A DNA stretch of 64,000 nt from Porticoccus sp002341315. Its GTDB lineage: Bacteria > Pseudomonadota > Gammaproteobacteria > Pseudomonadales > Porticoccaceae. Below, piece after piece: positions 1-8,201 of the stretch (positions within the stretch are counted from its first letter, which is position 1; every line of letters begins with the position of its first letter). The notes below the pieces were generated by a model. It did no database searches. It saw only the letters and a program-made list of their open reading frames with translations, and had not been told where the DNA came from. The stretch is from the NCBI RefSeq assembly GCF_047634355.1, contig NZ_JBLIAL010000002.1; one strand, written 5' to 3'. The position numbers and the translations under genes are program-made.

Positions 1-32
1 TGTTAGTCTTAAATAAGAAAAATGGGGATTTT

Positions 33-632
33 ATGCTAGGTCACATTGCCGGGTTACTCTACGATCCACAGTCTGAGTGGAAGAAAATCGCCGCGCTGTC
101 CGATGAGACAATCAAGCGCATGGCCATCTATTTTATATTCCTGGGTATGATTCCTGCGATCGGGTTTTATATCGGAACAACGAAGTTTGGATGGACGATT
201 GTCCATGATGAGCCCACCAGAATTACCGAAGCTAGCGCAATACCCTTGATAGTCATGTTTTACTTTGCCCTGATGGGTGCGCTGGTATTTATCGGCTGGA
301 TGATTGCCTGGATGTCAAAAACCTATAATAGTGAATCGAGCCCATTAAAAGGGTTTGTGTTTATGGGTCTCTGTTGTAGCCCGGTTTTTCTGGCAGGTAT
401 TTTTGCGGTTTATCCGATTTGGTGGTTGGATCTCCTACTTGCTATCGCCGCCTGCAGCTATGCGATTCGGTTGATGTACCTGGGTATTCCCGATGTAATG
501 AACGTGCCAGAGGATCAGGGCTTTCTCTATGCCAGCGCTATTTTTGCTGTTTCTCTGGTGTACGTGGTGGTTGTTCTGGTGGCCACGGCATTGCTCTGGG
601 AATATGTTGCAGCACCGGTTTTCACCAACTGA
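33..632 (+). CDS. Yip1-family integral membrane protein
   Basis: A 199-residue, very hydrophobic protein with about five predicted membrane segments. The N-terminal block (GLLYDPQSEWKKI) followed by membrane helices is typical of bacterial Yip1-domain proteins (about 200 residues), whose role is not established. The ATG follows a purine-rich stretch (AATGGGGATTTT), and a strong intrinsic terminator lies 15 bp after the stop, so this is probably the last gene of its transcript. Family assignment is by resemblance; no catalytic residues can be named. Confidence 0.75.
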   Translation: MLGHIAGLLYDPQSEWKKIAALSDETIKRMAIYFIFLGMIPAIGFYIGTTKFGWTIVHDEPTRITEASAIPLIVMFYFALMGALVFIGWMIAWMSKTYNSESSPLKGFVFMGLCCSPVFLAGIFAVYPIWWLDLLLAIAACSYAIRLMYLGIPDVMNVPEDQGFLYASAIFAVSLVYVVVVLVATALLWEYVAAPVFTN

Positions 633-646
633 TAATCGGGGGAGCT

Positions 647-676
647 AAAAAAACCGGGCCTTTGCCCGGTTTTTTT
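647..676 (+). terminator. Rho-independent terminator after the Yip1-family gene
   Basis: The arms AAAAACCGGGC and GCCCGGTTTTTT form a stem with a four-base loop, ending in a run of seven T. The A/T tracts are symmetrical, so it could also act on minus-strand transcripts coming from the convergent InaA-like gene. Confidence 0.85.
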
Positions 677-697
677 GTGTCAGGGATTTTTTGTGGC

Positions 698-1432
698 CTA
701 CTTGAAGTTCGATGGTGATGAAAGCCAGGGCACACCTTTGTTTGGGCTGAGGTAGGAAAATTGCCGATAGGTGGAATTGAAAATGTCCCAATGGTGTTCA
801 GTCATCGCGGGCATGTGTCGACGCATCTGGCGTATATCGTGTCGGGAAGCCCGGCTGATGGAAAACCGTCGACGGCATTTTTCGAGATCAATCAGTGCGA
901 CTTCAATCTCGTTGCTGCCCTTCCTTTCGTGACGAAAAAAAATGTGTTTGTCATACAGACAGCCATGCTGCCAGCGACTATTGTGAAGTCTTGACAGAAT
1001 CTCGCCAAGTTTTCGGGAGAGAGCATTGAGCGTCTCTTTTTTCACGAAATCGTCAGTTACGCTCTTCTGCCATGCCTCAACACTGGAAAACCCAGCCAAT
1101 TCCCGAGTCGCCAGAATTGCCTGAATTGTCCCCTGGTGAAGGCGTGTTTGCGAAAAGACAACTTCCGGCGTTGCTATGCCCAGTTTGTGGCACACATCCA
1201 GTCGGTGGGTTTCGCGGGCGATGGTGGCATAGCCCAGTGGATGTCTGAGGCTGCGACAGGTATGGTCCGTCTGTTTTTTGATGTAGTAGATGGCGCCATT
1301 GATTCGACATCGCTGAACACCACTTATTCCGCCCCGGCGATGATTTGGTTCTTCAACCCAGGGGCCTTCCATTTCCCACCAGTAGTCAAAATCACTATCC
1401 GTTTGAGCGTCTTTTGATAACGTATTGATCAT
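698..1432 (-). CDS. InaA-like lipopolysaccharide-kinase-family protein
   Basis: A 244-residue protein if translation starts at the ATG at 1432 (MINTLSK); an in-frame extension to 1510 adds 26 residues without a better ribosome site. It resembles the WaaP/InaA branch of small protein-kinase-like enzymes: an ATP-binding lysine region (IYYIKKQTDH), a catalytic-loop equivalent (WQHGCLYDKHIFF) and a metal-binding block (VALIDLEKCRRR). WaaP phosphorylates LPS core heptose, whereas InaA is a stress-linked relative of unknown substrate. No LPS-core genes are adjacent, so function is inferred from the fold family only. It converges on the Yip1-family gene. Confidence 0.75.
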   Translation of the reverse strand: MINTLSKDAQTDSDFDYWWEMEGPWVEEPNHRRGGISGVQRCRINGAIYYIKKQTDHTCRSLRHPLGYATIARETHRLDVCHKLGIATPEVVFSQTRLHQGTIQAILATRELAGFSSVEAWQKSVTDDFVKKETLNALSRKLGEILSRLHNSRWQHGCLYDKHIFFRHERKGSNEIEVALIDLEKCRRRFSISRASRHDIRQMRRHMPAMTEHHWDIFNSTYRQFSYLSPNKGVPWLSSPSNFK

Positions 1433-1726
1433 TATTATTATTCTTTTCTGGATAACGGTGAATGTCACGGTTGTTACATAAAAGGTACACAAAAATAGCT
1501 GAAAAAGCAAAACAGGGGACTGTGAGAAAAATCTCTAGCTCATGGGCCTGGATTATTTGAAAAGCCAGTGACCCAATTGACGTGTTTGTTAACGGTTTTA
1601 TTTGATTCAATTCCGATTTACTTTGTAGCATGGCTTTTTAGCCGAGACTGGCTGGAATTCAATACCCTTGGATGCTGTTGCGGGTAAGTACGGGCAGGTT
1701 CCGGGAATAATTAGAGAGGTACGTTT

Positions 1727-2110
1727 ATGCGCTTATTACATACCATGTTGCGAGTGGGGGATATCGATACGTCCGTTCGCTTTTATACCGATGTGCTGGG
1801 GATGCAACTTTTGCGTCGCAAGGATTTCCCCGACGGCCGTTTTACTCTCGCATTTCTGGGTTATGGTGATGAGTCGGCAAACACTGTGCTTGAGCTTACC
1901 CATAACTGGGATACTTCCACTTACAATCTTGGTGATGCCTATGGCCATATCGCCATTGGTGTGGAGGATGTCTATGCTGCCTGCGAGCGAATTCGTACAT
2001 CTGGGGGAAAGGTTGTCAGGGAGCCCGGTCCAATGAAGCATGGCTCGACAGTGCTGGCTTTTGTGGAAGACCCGGATGGTTACAAAATTGAACTGCTGTC
2101 AGATAGTTGA
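1727..2110 (+). CDS. gloA: Lactoylglutathione lyase (glyoxalase I)
   Basis: A 127-residue protein of normal length for the bacterial nickel-type enzyme, which isomerises the hemithioacetal of methylglyoxal and glutathione to S-lactoylglutathione in the cytoplasm. All four metal ligands known from E. coli GloA occur at the same residue numbers: His5, Glu56, His74 and Glu122. Two VOC-fold modules are visible (1-60 and 70-125). A ribosome site (AGAGAGGTACG) precedes the ATG. It stands alone and ends 26 bp from the convergent end of the operon at 2136-10421. Confidence 0.95.
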   Translation: MRLLHTMLRVGDIDTSVRFYTDVLGMQLLRRKDFPDGRFTLAFLGYGDESANTVLELTHNWDTSTYNLGDAYGHIAIGVEDVYAACERIRTSGGKVVREPGPMKHGSTVLAFVEDPDGYKIELLSDS

Positions 2111-2135
2111 GGTTGTAGAAGGTTGACTTGCCTCC

Positions 2136-2873
2136 CTAAAACTCATACTCAATCAGAACCCGCAGCGTATTGTTGGCACTTTTATCATTCATGCCAAACA
2201 GGAGGCCTGCCTCCCAGTGCAGACTGCGCCTGACGCCGGTCTGTATGTTGCCCATTAATACGGGCCCCAGCGCAACGGTCTGCTCATTAACATAGAGCTC
2301 CAGTGCGGGTTCAATCCAGCGTGACAGACGATAGCGTGTTTGCAGGCCCAGTGATGATTCAATCTCATCCTCAATGTCTGAGCCCCATTCCTGGCTGATG
2401 ATGATGTTGGCAGTGCCGCTCCAGCGTCCCCATTCCTTTTCGGCGAGAATGCCGGTGGAAAACTCCCAGATATTTTCCTTGGCCTGTTTTTCCAGCTCAA
2501 ACAGGATACCCCAGTCAGCCCAGTATTCCCCCTGCTCGGTGAGTTGCCATTTGGCTTCCACTTCATAAGCCGCCAGCGAAAAACTGTCGTTGTCGGCCTT
2601 GTCACCGGTTAGATACAGCTCACCAAACCAGCGGTCGCCAAAAGCTCGGCCATAGGAAAAGCGATAGAGTTGGCGGTGGTCCGGTTGGTCCGGCTGGTCG
2701 TCCTGATAGATTGCACGCCATTCCAGTTCCTGTTCCAGAGCGTCCACATAGGGATGGTAGATTTTATCCACGGCATTGCCATCGGCAAGGGCCATCATCG
2801 GGATGGTGAGACAGAACAAAATGCCTACTCCTCGAGTTACATAGCCGAGAAGAGTCTGGAGGGTAGTGTGCAT
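2136..2873 (-). CDS. Predicted outer-membrane beta-barrel protein, last gene of the ten-gene operon
   Basis: I do not recognise a named family. The ATG at 2873 gives 245 residues and lies just past the FTR1 stop, with GGGTG nine bases upstream; a GTG at 2885 would overlap FTR1. A signal peptide ends near MMALADG. The mature part has alternating polar/hydrophobic strands rich in W, Y, E and G (for example FGELYLTGDKA, YWADWGILFELEKQ), and the protein ends in an aromatic residue (LIEYEF), as BamA-inserted barrels do. Its position after FTR1 suggests an outer-membrane partner in metal uptake, but that rests on context only. Confidence 0.65.
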   Translation of the reverse strand: MHTTLQTLLGYVTRGVGILFCLTIPMMALADGNAVDKIYHPYVDALEQELEWRAIYQDDQPDQPDHRQLYRFSYGRAFGDRWFGELYLTGDKADNDSFSLAAYEVEAKWQLTEQGEYWADWGILFELEKQAKENIWEFSTGILAEKEWGRWSGTANIIISQEWGSDIEDEIESSLGLQTRYRLSRWIEPALELYVNEQTVALGPVLMGNIQTGVRRSLHWEAGLLFGMNDKSANNTLRVLIEYEF

Positions 2874-2874
2874 A

Positions 2875-3672
2875 CTATTTGTCACCCGTATTTGTGCGAC
2901 GGCTACGGAAGTGGTTTAGATGACCTAGTGTGGCGGAGATGCTGACCAGTAGAAAACCAAGACCATAGGCGATTGCCTGAAAAAGTGATGGAGTAGCTTC
3001 ATAGCCGATCAGGGCATAGAGCAGGTGTCCGGGGATGGAATCCTCCGGTAGCCAAATTGAGCTGTCCCAGAGAACCGGGGAATAGGTTATCCAGTCAACC
3101 TGGGTCAGCAGGAGGGTTGCCTGAGAGGCCATGGTGCCGCCGATCAAAGCCAGCAATACAATACAGGTGCAGAAAATCCAGCTCACAGGTAGGCTGAGCA
3201 AACCGAAGTACAGTAATACCCCTGCGCTCAGACCAATCCCGGCCCCAATTCCTGCTCCGGTAAATGTTGGCTGGATGCTCGCCTGATGGTTGAGTATGCC
3301 GCCCAGATAAATCACGATTTCGGCCCCTTCCCGGCTGAGTGCAAGGGCGACACAAATGGACATCAGGTAGGGTAGTGCATGCCTTGAGGATGAAGGGGGT
3401 AAGGTTGAATACAGTCCTATCAATGTTAGCAGTCCGAGAACAGCAAGCATGATTGTGGCGATAAGAATTTCCTGCCCGGCATAGTCCAACCATTCAGAAA
3501 TCGTGGCCAGGTTGAACGATAGAATGAATGCGCCAATGCCGCCCAATATCATTCCGGTGGCGAACCACCGGGCACTCAGTTGAAGCTGTCTGGACAGCAC
3601 CAACAAGATGCTTATCAAAAGTGCGGCCTCCAGTATCTCCTGAAGTATCAGTACGACTGAATTCAGAAACAT
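2875..3672 (-). CDS. FTR1-family high-affinity iron permease
   Basis: A 265-residue inner-membrane protein with about seven helices, as in EfeU/FtrC. FTR1 permeases carry iron through paired REXXE motifs. The second motif is intact (REGAE, residues 114-118), but the first reads QEILE (11-15), with glutamine in place of arginine. It begins 7 bp after the cupredoxin-like gene, matching the permease-plus-cupredoxin pairing of FtrBC/EfeUO-type systems. No EfeB peroxidase or FtrD ferredoxin is seen nearby. Iron is the expected substrate from family knowledge; the first-motif change leaves mechanism open. Confidence 0.85.
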   Translation of the reverse strand: MFLNSVVLILQEILEAALLISILLVLSRQLQLSARWFATGMILGGIGAFILSFNLATISEWLDYAGQEILIATIMLAVLGLLTLIGLYSTLPPSSSRHALPYLMSICVALALSREGAEIVIYLGGILNHQASIQPTFTGAGIGAGIGLSAGVLLYFGLLSLPVSWIFCTCIVLLALIGGTMASQATLLLTQVDWITYSPVLWDSSIWLPEDSIPGHLLYALIGYEATPSLFQAIAYGLGFLLVSISATLGHLNHFRSRRTNTGDK

Positions 3673-3679
3673 AAGCGTC

Positions 3680-4039
3680 TCATTCTGATGGTTGCTGTGC
3701 GGTAACCACTATTTTTCCCTGAGCTGTTTTTGGGTAAAACTCACCGAAAAAGGGGTACTCTCCGGGTGGCAGCGGACCAATGAAAATCACCGTTTTACGA
3801 TGGCCGAGAATCACTTTTTCACGGTTGAGCTCATAACTTTCAAACTCCTCCGGCGTTGGATCCTCGTTGATTACCAACAGCTTGATTTTTGTATGGGCGG
3901 GAACTTCCAGTGTATCCGGAAAAAACAGGTGGTTGCGGATTCTGAGCTCGACTATCGGTGTGTCCGCGAAACTGGTATTACTGCCTATGCCAAGCGTGAA
4001 GGCGAGGAGTATGACAAAACGGCCAACGCTTCTGCTCAT
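3680..4039 (-). CDS. Periplasmic cupredoxin-like protein paired with FTR1
   Basis: A 119-residue protein with a signal peptide (cleavage near SFADTP) and one cupredoxin-type beta sandwich. The segment EEFESYELNREK followed by a Gly/Pro-rich end resembles the EfeO/FtrB cupredoxin domain. The mature chain has no cysteine or methionine, so a blue type 1 copper site cannot form; an acidic metal or structural role is more likely. It lies 3 bp from the kinase gene and 7 bp from FTR1 and is probably co-translated with them. Its part in delivering iron to the permease is inference. Confidence 0.8.
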   Translation of the reverse strand: MSRSVGRFVILLAFTLGIGSNTSFADTPIVELRIRNHLFFPDTLEVPAHTKIKLLVINEDPTPEEFESYELNREKVILGHRKTVIFIGPLPPGEYPFFGEFYPKTAQGKIVVTAQQPSE

Positions 4040-4042
4040 TAT

Positions 4043-5353
4043 TTAGTCTTCCGTTCGTGTGAAGATGATAATAAAGGCTGTGCCGCTCTCAAAACGGGAA
4101 CGTTCTATCTCAATACGAGCGCGGTGAAGATCCGCAATATTGCGGACGATGGTCAAGCCGAGGCCGCAGCCGGGGGTTGTCGATCCATCTGGTTTATTGT
4201 TCAGACGCTGGAAACGTTTGAATATTTTATCGTAGTCCTCAGGAGCGATACCTGGCCCGGAGTCTTCTACTTTGAGATAGACCAGATGCCCCTCGGTGCT
4301 GACCGTCACAAGAATATGACCTCCTGGAGGCGTGTATTTACTGGCATTATTGAGCAGGTTCTGAAGCAGAGTGGTTAACGCAAAGGGGTCACCCTCTATC
4401 ATGCAGGCCTGCCCGGCAAGTTCTGCTATCTGTTGTTTAGTTTCAAATTTAGTATGTAATTCTGCAATAACATCCTGCGCCAATTGGTGAAGATTGATGC
4501 GACAGAAGTTGTGGGCCAGTTGTTCGGGTGTTGAGCGGTAGAGGGACAACAGTTGCTCGACCAGATGCTGAATACGATCTACCCCCGCGCGCAATTGTTG
4601 GAACGCCTCATTATCCGGAGAGATATCTTCCTCCAGATTGTGCAGCTGAATTTTGAGGGCACTGATAGGCGTGCGCAACTCATGCGCGGCATCGGCTGTA
4701 AAGTGTTTCTCCCTGTTTAGTGCAACTTCGAGACGGCTCATTAATGCATTGATTGATTGGTTGACCTGCTGTAATTCGCTTTTGAGCTCCGGTAATACCA
4801 CTGGCGAAAGGTCATCGGCTTGCTTGTTCTTGAGCTGTTGGGAGAGCATTCGAAGTGGCTTCAGGCCATGACTGATAATCAGCCAGATCAGCAAGCCGGC
4901 CAGGGGAATACTCAGCAATATCGGTAAAATGGCGTGACTGATCACACTTTCTGCCAGTCGATAACGCAAGTCTGTCCGTTCAGCGGTGATGATCCAGTTT
5001 CGGTGATTCTGATCATAGTAGACGAGGGTTCGCCAGCGATAACCGTCGAAATTGGCGTAGCCAAAACCGGGATAAAAATCTGTTATGGGTCGTGTTTGCT
5101 CGATGCCAAAGGAGGCGAGGAGCTTCTGCCCCTGCCATACCTGGTAGGCCAGCGTGCTTTCGTCATCAAGAGGCTTTATCGGGTGGCCCGCATAGAGTCG
5201 TGCAATCAGTTCTGCTGTTTGTCGTAAATGCTGGTCAAACAGCTTGTTGGCTTCCTTCAGGCTGGAACTGTAACCCTGCAACGCGGCAACAAAATTGAAC
5301 AGGGTGAGTACCGCCAGGATGGCGGCAATCAGGAACATCCGGATTGATCTCAC
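4043..5353 (-). CDS. Sensor histidine kinase, QseC/PmrB-like
   Basis: A 436-residue two-helix sensor. Membrane segments lie at about 7-25 and 143-162, flanking a periplasmic domain of about 115 residues. A HAMP-like linker leads to HisKA with phospho-accepting His224 (AAHELRTP) and an HATPase domain with N box near Asn336, G1 DSGPGIA (364-370) and G2 GCGLGL (395-400). The GTG start overlaps the stop of the regulator gene (GTGA), so the two are translationally coupled. No ExxE iron-binding motif was found in the sensor domain, so the signal is unknown; iron, copper or envelope stress would suit the downstream genes. Confidence 0.92.
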   Translation of the reverse strand: MRSIRMFLIAAILAVLTLFNFVAALQGYSSSLKEANKLFDQHLRQTAELIARLYAGHPIKPLDDESTLAYQVWQGQKLLASFGIEQTRPITDFYPGFGYANFDGYRWRTLVYYDQNHRNWIITAERTDLRYRLAESVISHAILPILLSIPLAGLLIWLIISHGLKPLRMLSQQLKNKQADDLSPVVLPELKSELQQVNQSINALMSRLEVALNREKHFTADAAHELRTPISALKIQLHNLEEDISPDNEAFQQLRAGVDRIQHLVEQLLSLYRSTPEQLAHNFCRINLHQLAQDVIAELHTKFETKQQIAELAGQACMIEGDPFALTTLLQNLLNNASKYTPPGGHILVTVSTEGHLVYLKVEDSGPGIAPEDYDKIFKRFQRLNNKPDGSTTPGCGLGLTIVRNIADLHRARIEIERSRFESGTAFIIIFTRTED

Positions 5354-6009
5354 GGGGCCGTGACCTTGTAACCAACGCCGCGTACGGTTTTGATGAAGTC
5401 GACACCCAGTTTTTTCCTGAGATGGTGTATGTGTACTTCAAGCGCGTTGCTACAGATTTCTTCCCCCCAACTGTAAAGCCGCGCTTCCAGGGTATTTCGG
5501 GTCATTATCCGGCCGGCATTTTCCATCAATGCTTTCAGTAACATATATTCCCGGCGTGACAGTTCTTTAGGTTCACCCTGACAGCTCACAGACTGATCGC
5601 TGGTATCCAGGGTAACCGGGCCAATCGTAATTTTTGTCGATTTGACTGAGCTGAGGCGGCGTTCTAGAACCCTCAGGCGGGCCAGAAGCTCACTCATCTC
5701 AAAGGGTTTCGCCAGATAGTCGTCGGCTCCGGAGTCCAGCCCGGTCACTTTATCGTGCAGGGTATCTCTGGCCGTCAATAGCAATACCGGCAACGCAGCC
5801 GATTGGCTGCGAATAGATTCGAGGACTTTCAGGCCATTGATATCCGGTAAACCGATATCCAGAATAATGATATCCGGTGGTTCCGTCTCCACCACGTGGA
5901 TACAGGCTCTTCCAGTATCCACATGATTTACAGAGTAATGCTGCCTGCTCAGGGCTGCTTTAAGCCCCTGGGCCAGGGGTTGATCATCTTCTACCAACAG
6001 AATTTGCAT
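5350..6009 (-). CDS. OmpR-family response regulator, QseB/PmrA-like
   Basis: A 219-residue regulator with a receiver domain (Asp8, Asp9, phospho-accepting Asp51, Thr79, Lys101) and a C-terminal winged helix (about 125-217, with RREYMLLKAL and the DNA-recognition region NALEVHIHHLRKKLG). It lies inside the operon, between the TPR gene and its kinase, and probably controls the operon itself. A tandem CTTAA repeat of the kind bound by PmrA/QseB regulators lies upstream of the first gene at 10465-10481. Autoregulation is therefore a sequence-supported inference. Confidence 0.92.
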   Translation of the reverse strand: MQILLVEDDQPLAQGLKAALSRQHYSVNHVDTGRACIHVVETEPPDIIILDIGLPDINGLKVLESIRSQSAALPVLLLTARDTLHDKVTGLDSGADDYLAKPFEMSELLARLRVLERRLSSVKSTKITIGPVTLDTSDQSVSCQGEPKELSRREYMLLKALMENAGRIMTRNTLEARLYSWGEEICSNALEVHIHHLRKKLGVDFIKTVRGVGYKVTAP

Positions 6010-6018
6010 TTACGCTAA

Positions 6019-6675
6019 TCAGCTTCCCAGTTTCTGTTCAATAACGGCCAGCGCCTGGCTGATTTCCTTTTGCCGCCCGGCATCGGCCAGTGGTCGGTTA
6101 ATGCGCGGTGCTGCCTTTTTTGCCTTAAGTAAATAAGTCCGGGCATCCTGGTAACGTTTTTTCCCGATCAGATAGTCGGCATAAAAGTAATTGCTGTCTA
6201 TTCCGTCGGGGTTGATAGCCAGTGCTTTAAGCAGCAATTTTTCCGCTTTTTTGTCATCGCCAAAACCAATTGGCCAACCCGGTACATGGCAGTAGAGCGT
6301 ACCCAGGCTGGTATAGGCTGAACCGTGCAATGCCTGTGGATCTATTGTCAATGCTGCTTCCAGATCGGCTTTCGACGACTTGGCCAGCGATAATGCACCG
6401 AGACCGCCTTTGGCTCCTGCATAAGTGGACTTGATAATACCACGCCAGATTAGTGGGGCTGCATTATCGGGGTGTCTTGAGACGACGGCGTCGGCCTCCG
6501 TTGCAAGAGAGGCGAAGGCCTCACTCTGTGCCTCCCCCTCCATCTGATAGTTGACCTCAGCCCAGCGTTTTTGCAGGGTACTGATTTCTTCTGTGACACC
6601 GGCCCAGCCAGAACTGGCGGTTAGCGCAAGCAGTGCCACAGAACTTGCCATGATGTTTTTAATGGTGTGTTTCAT
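6019..6675 (-). CDS. Secreted TPR-repeat protein of unknown function
   Basis: A 218-residue protein with a signal peptide (cleavage near SGWAGV) and two or three degenerate tetratricopeptide repeats (KADLEAALTIDPQALHGSAY; AEKLLLKALAINPDGIDSNY; ARTYLLKAKKAAP). TPR scaffolds mediate protein contacts, so a periplasmic adaptor role is likely, though its partner cannot be named. It sits 11 bp after the SDR gene and 9 bp before the regulator gene, at the junction between the biosynthetic and the control/iron halves of the operon. Confidence 0.75.
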   Translation of the reverse strand: MKHTIKNIMASSVALLALTASSGWAGVTEEISTLQKRWAEVNYQMEGEAQSEAFASLATEADAVVSRHPDNAAPLIWRGIIKSTYAGAKGGLGALSLAKSSKADLEAALTIDPQALHGSAYTSLGTLYCHVPGWPIGFGDDKKAEKLLLKALAINPDGIDSNYFYADYLIGKKRYQDARTYLLKAKKAAPRINRPLADAGRQKEISQALAVIEQKLGS

Positions 6676-6686
6676 AATGTGAGTCT

Positions 6687-7496
6687 CTAGGTGTTGATTT
6701 TAGTCGTTTCGTGGTTGTTGAGAATTTTTTTAATGAGCGGCATTTTTTTAATCAGTGCGCGGTCAACCAGTCTCGGAAACAGAGCATTAATTTTCACAAA
6801 CATTTTTTCCGGCCATCCCATGAACTGACATTGCCGGTTGGTTATGACCAGCTTTATCAGCGTATCAGCGACCTGTTCTGGTGAATCTACCCTGTTGCCA
6901 AGGGCGCGATTCAGGGTGTTGGCAGCGGGTGAATTCAAGTTGGTTTCGGTCGCTCTGGGGGCAAGATAAAAGACCTGAATGGCGGTATCGCTGAGTTCCC
7001 TGCGTAGCGCCTCGGTAAAGCCTTTCAGACCTGATTTGCTGGCACAATAGGCGACGTAGCCGGGGTGACCGATGCTGCCATAAGTCGAGCCAATGTTAAC
7101 CACGGCTGACTCCGGTCTATTGTTCAGGAGGGGGATCAGCTGTTTTGTCAATAACATGGGGGCAATCAGGTTTGTGCTGAGTATCTGTTCAATACTCTCT
7201 TCAGACTGGTGCTCGAAGCATTGAAATGTTGCTGTGCCTGCCAGATTGATCAGCAGGTCAATGCCCCCGCCATCGACACACCGTGACAGGATGTCATGTC
7301 GACCTTCAGAGGTGCCGATATCCGCCATGATTATTTGATGATTTCCCGGCAATTGTCCGGCAAGCTGGTTCAGTGCCGCTGTGTTTCGCCCAACCAGCCT
7401 GAGGTAGGCACCTTCCTTGACCAATGCCCGGGCTACTGCGCAACCAATGCCCCCAGTGGCACCCGTCAGTAAAATCACTTTGTTGTTCAGTTCCAT
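6687..7496 (-). CDS. Short-chain dehydrogenase/reductase
   Basis: A 269-residue classical SDR. It has an N-terminal Rossmann motif TGATGGIG (11-18), NLAG (84-87), catalytic Ser137, Tyr150 and Lys154 (YxxxK in VAYCASKSG), and an active-site loop near PRATETN. Arg37 after the second strand hints at NADP(H) preference. The C-terminus is basic and hydrophobic (RALIKKMPLIKKIL), which may tether it to membrane or lipid. It follows the oxidase gene by 12 bp. A ketone/alcohol or aldehyde step on the product of the ligase and oxidase is the likely job; the substrate is unknown. Confidence 0.85.
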   Translation of the reverse strand: MELNNKVILLTGATGGIGCAVARALVKEGAYLRLVGRNTAALNQLAGQLPGNHQIIMADIGTSEGRHDILSRCVDGGGIDLLINLAGTATFQCFEHQSEESIEQILSTNLIAPMLLTKQLIPLLNNRPESAVVNIGSTYGSIGHPGYVAYCASKSGLKGFTEALRRELSDTAIQVFYLAPRATETNLNSPAANTLNRALGNRVDSPEQVADTLIKLVITNRQCQFMGWPEKMFVKINALFPRLVDRALIKKMPLIKKILNNHETTKINT

Positions 7497-7508
7497 ATTG
7501 CGTTTCTG

Positions 7509-8201
7509 TCAGGCTGTGCGTGGAATGTTGTGCGAAACATCGTCGAGTGAACGGAAGAGGTCACCATAAAGTCGATAAAACATCCTGGCTGAATGAATGA
7601 CTTGTGCCTGGTCCTGCGGTGAGTCTATGCGGTTCATAAGACCTTCAAAAAAAGTGACATGTTCCTTGTCCAGTGACCCGTGGGAATACAGGTAGGAAAA
7701 GGCATTTTGAGGAAGACCTAATGTTCCGCGGACGTTGTCTGCAACGGTTTCGGCGATACTGACGCTGGTGCCTTCAAGTACGTGAACCATGCCAAAGAAT
7801 CCAACCGGGTTGACGCGCATGACGGTATCGTAGGCGTAGGCGATCATCAGCTCCGTTGCGGGATTGGGCCGACCGTGTCTGACCACGTCACTGTCATAAC
7901 CACAGGTGGCAATATCGTTGAGAATCCACTCCTGATGACCGATTTCTTCTTCAATGTATTCCGCTACTGCCTGGCGCAACCACTCCTGCTCCTCCGGTAA
8001 CCGGGAGCCTACTGCCATCAGTAGTGGCACGGTGTGTTTGACATGATGGTAGGCCTGTTGCAGAAACCCCAGGTAGTCATCGATATTGATGCGACCTTCA
8101 AGGCCCCGCTGGATAATGGGTGCAGAGAACAGATGTTTTTTGTCTGCGTTTGTTGCTGTCGTCAGCGTATCGAAAAAGGGAAGGGGTGTTAGTGCGTTCA
8201 T
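7509..8201 (-). CDS. Heme-oxygenase-like diiron oxidase candidate (TenA/PqqC-like fold)
   Basis: A 230-residue all-helical protein of the iron-containing redox enzyme family, which includes UndA, BesC and the CADD group. Candidate metal ligands follow the family pattern: Glu86-x-x-His89 (EEIGH), Glu143 (VLEGTS) and Asp178-x-x-His181 (DKEH), with His52, His53 and His56 on an early helix. Characterised relatives use O2 to cleave C-C or C-N bonds of fatty acids or amino acids. It overlaps the ligase gene by 4 bp (ATGA), implying coupled synthesis and a ligase-derived or acyl substrate. Product unknown. A PqqC function is unlikely because no other pqq gene is present. Confidence 0.8.
   Translation of the reverse strand: MNALTPLPFFDTLTTATNADKKHLFSAPIIQRGLEGRINIDDYLGFLQQAYHHVKHTVPLLMAVGSRLPEEQEWLRQAVAEYIEEEIGHQEWILNDIATCGYDSDVVRHGRPNPATELMIAYAYDTVMRVNPVGFFGMVHVLEGTSVSIAETVADNVRGTLGLPQNAFSYLYSHGSLDKEHVTFFEGLMNRIDSPQDQAQVIHSARMFYRLYGDLFRSLDDVSHNIPRTA

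Noticed and set aside
3692..4378. 228-residue plus-strand frame
   Set aside because: It runs antisense across the cupredoxin and kinase genes, which carry clear signatures and tight operon spacing.
7509..8201. PqqC (pyrroloquinoline quinone synthase)
   Set aside because: The fold is related, but no pqqA, pqqB, pqqD or pqqE is nearby and the context is an acyl ligase and SDR.
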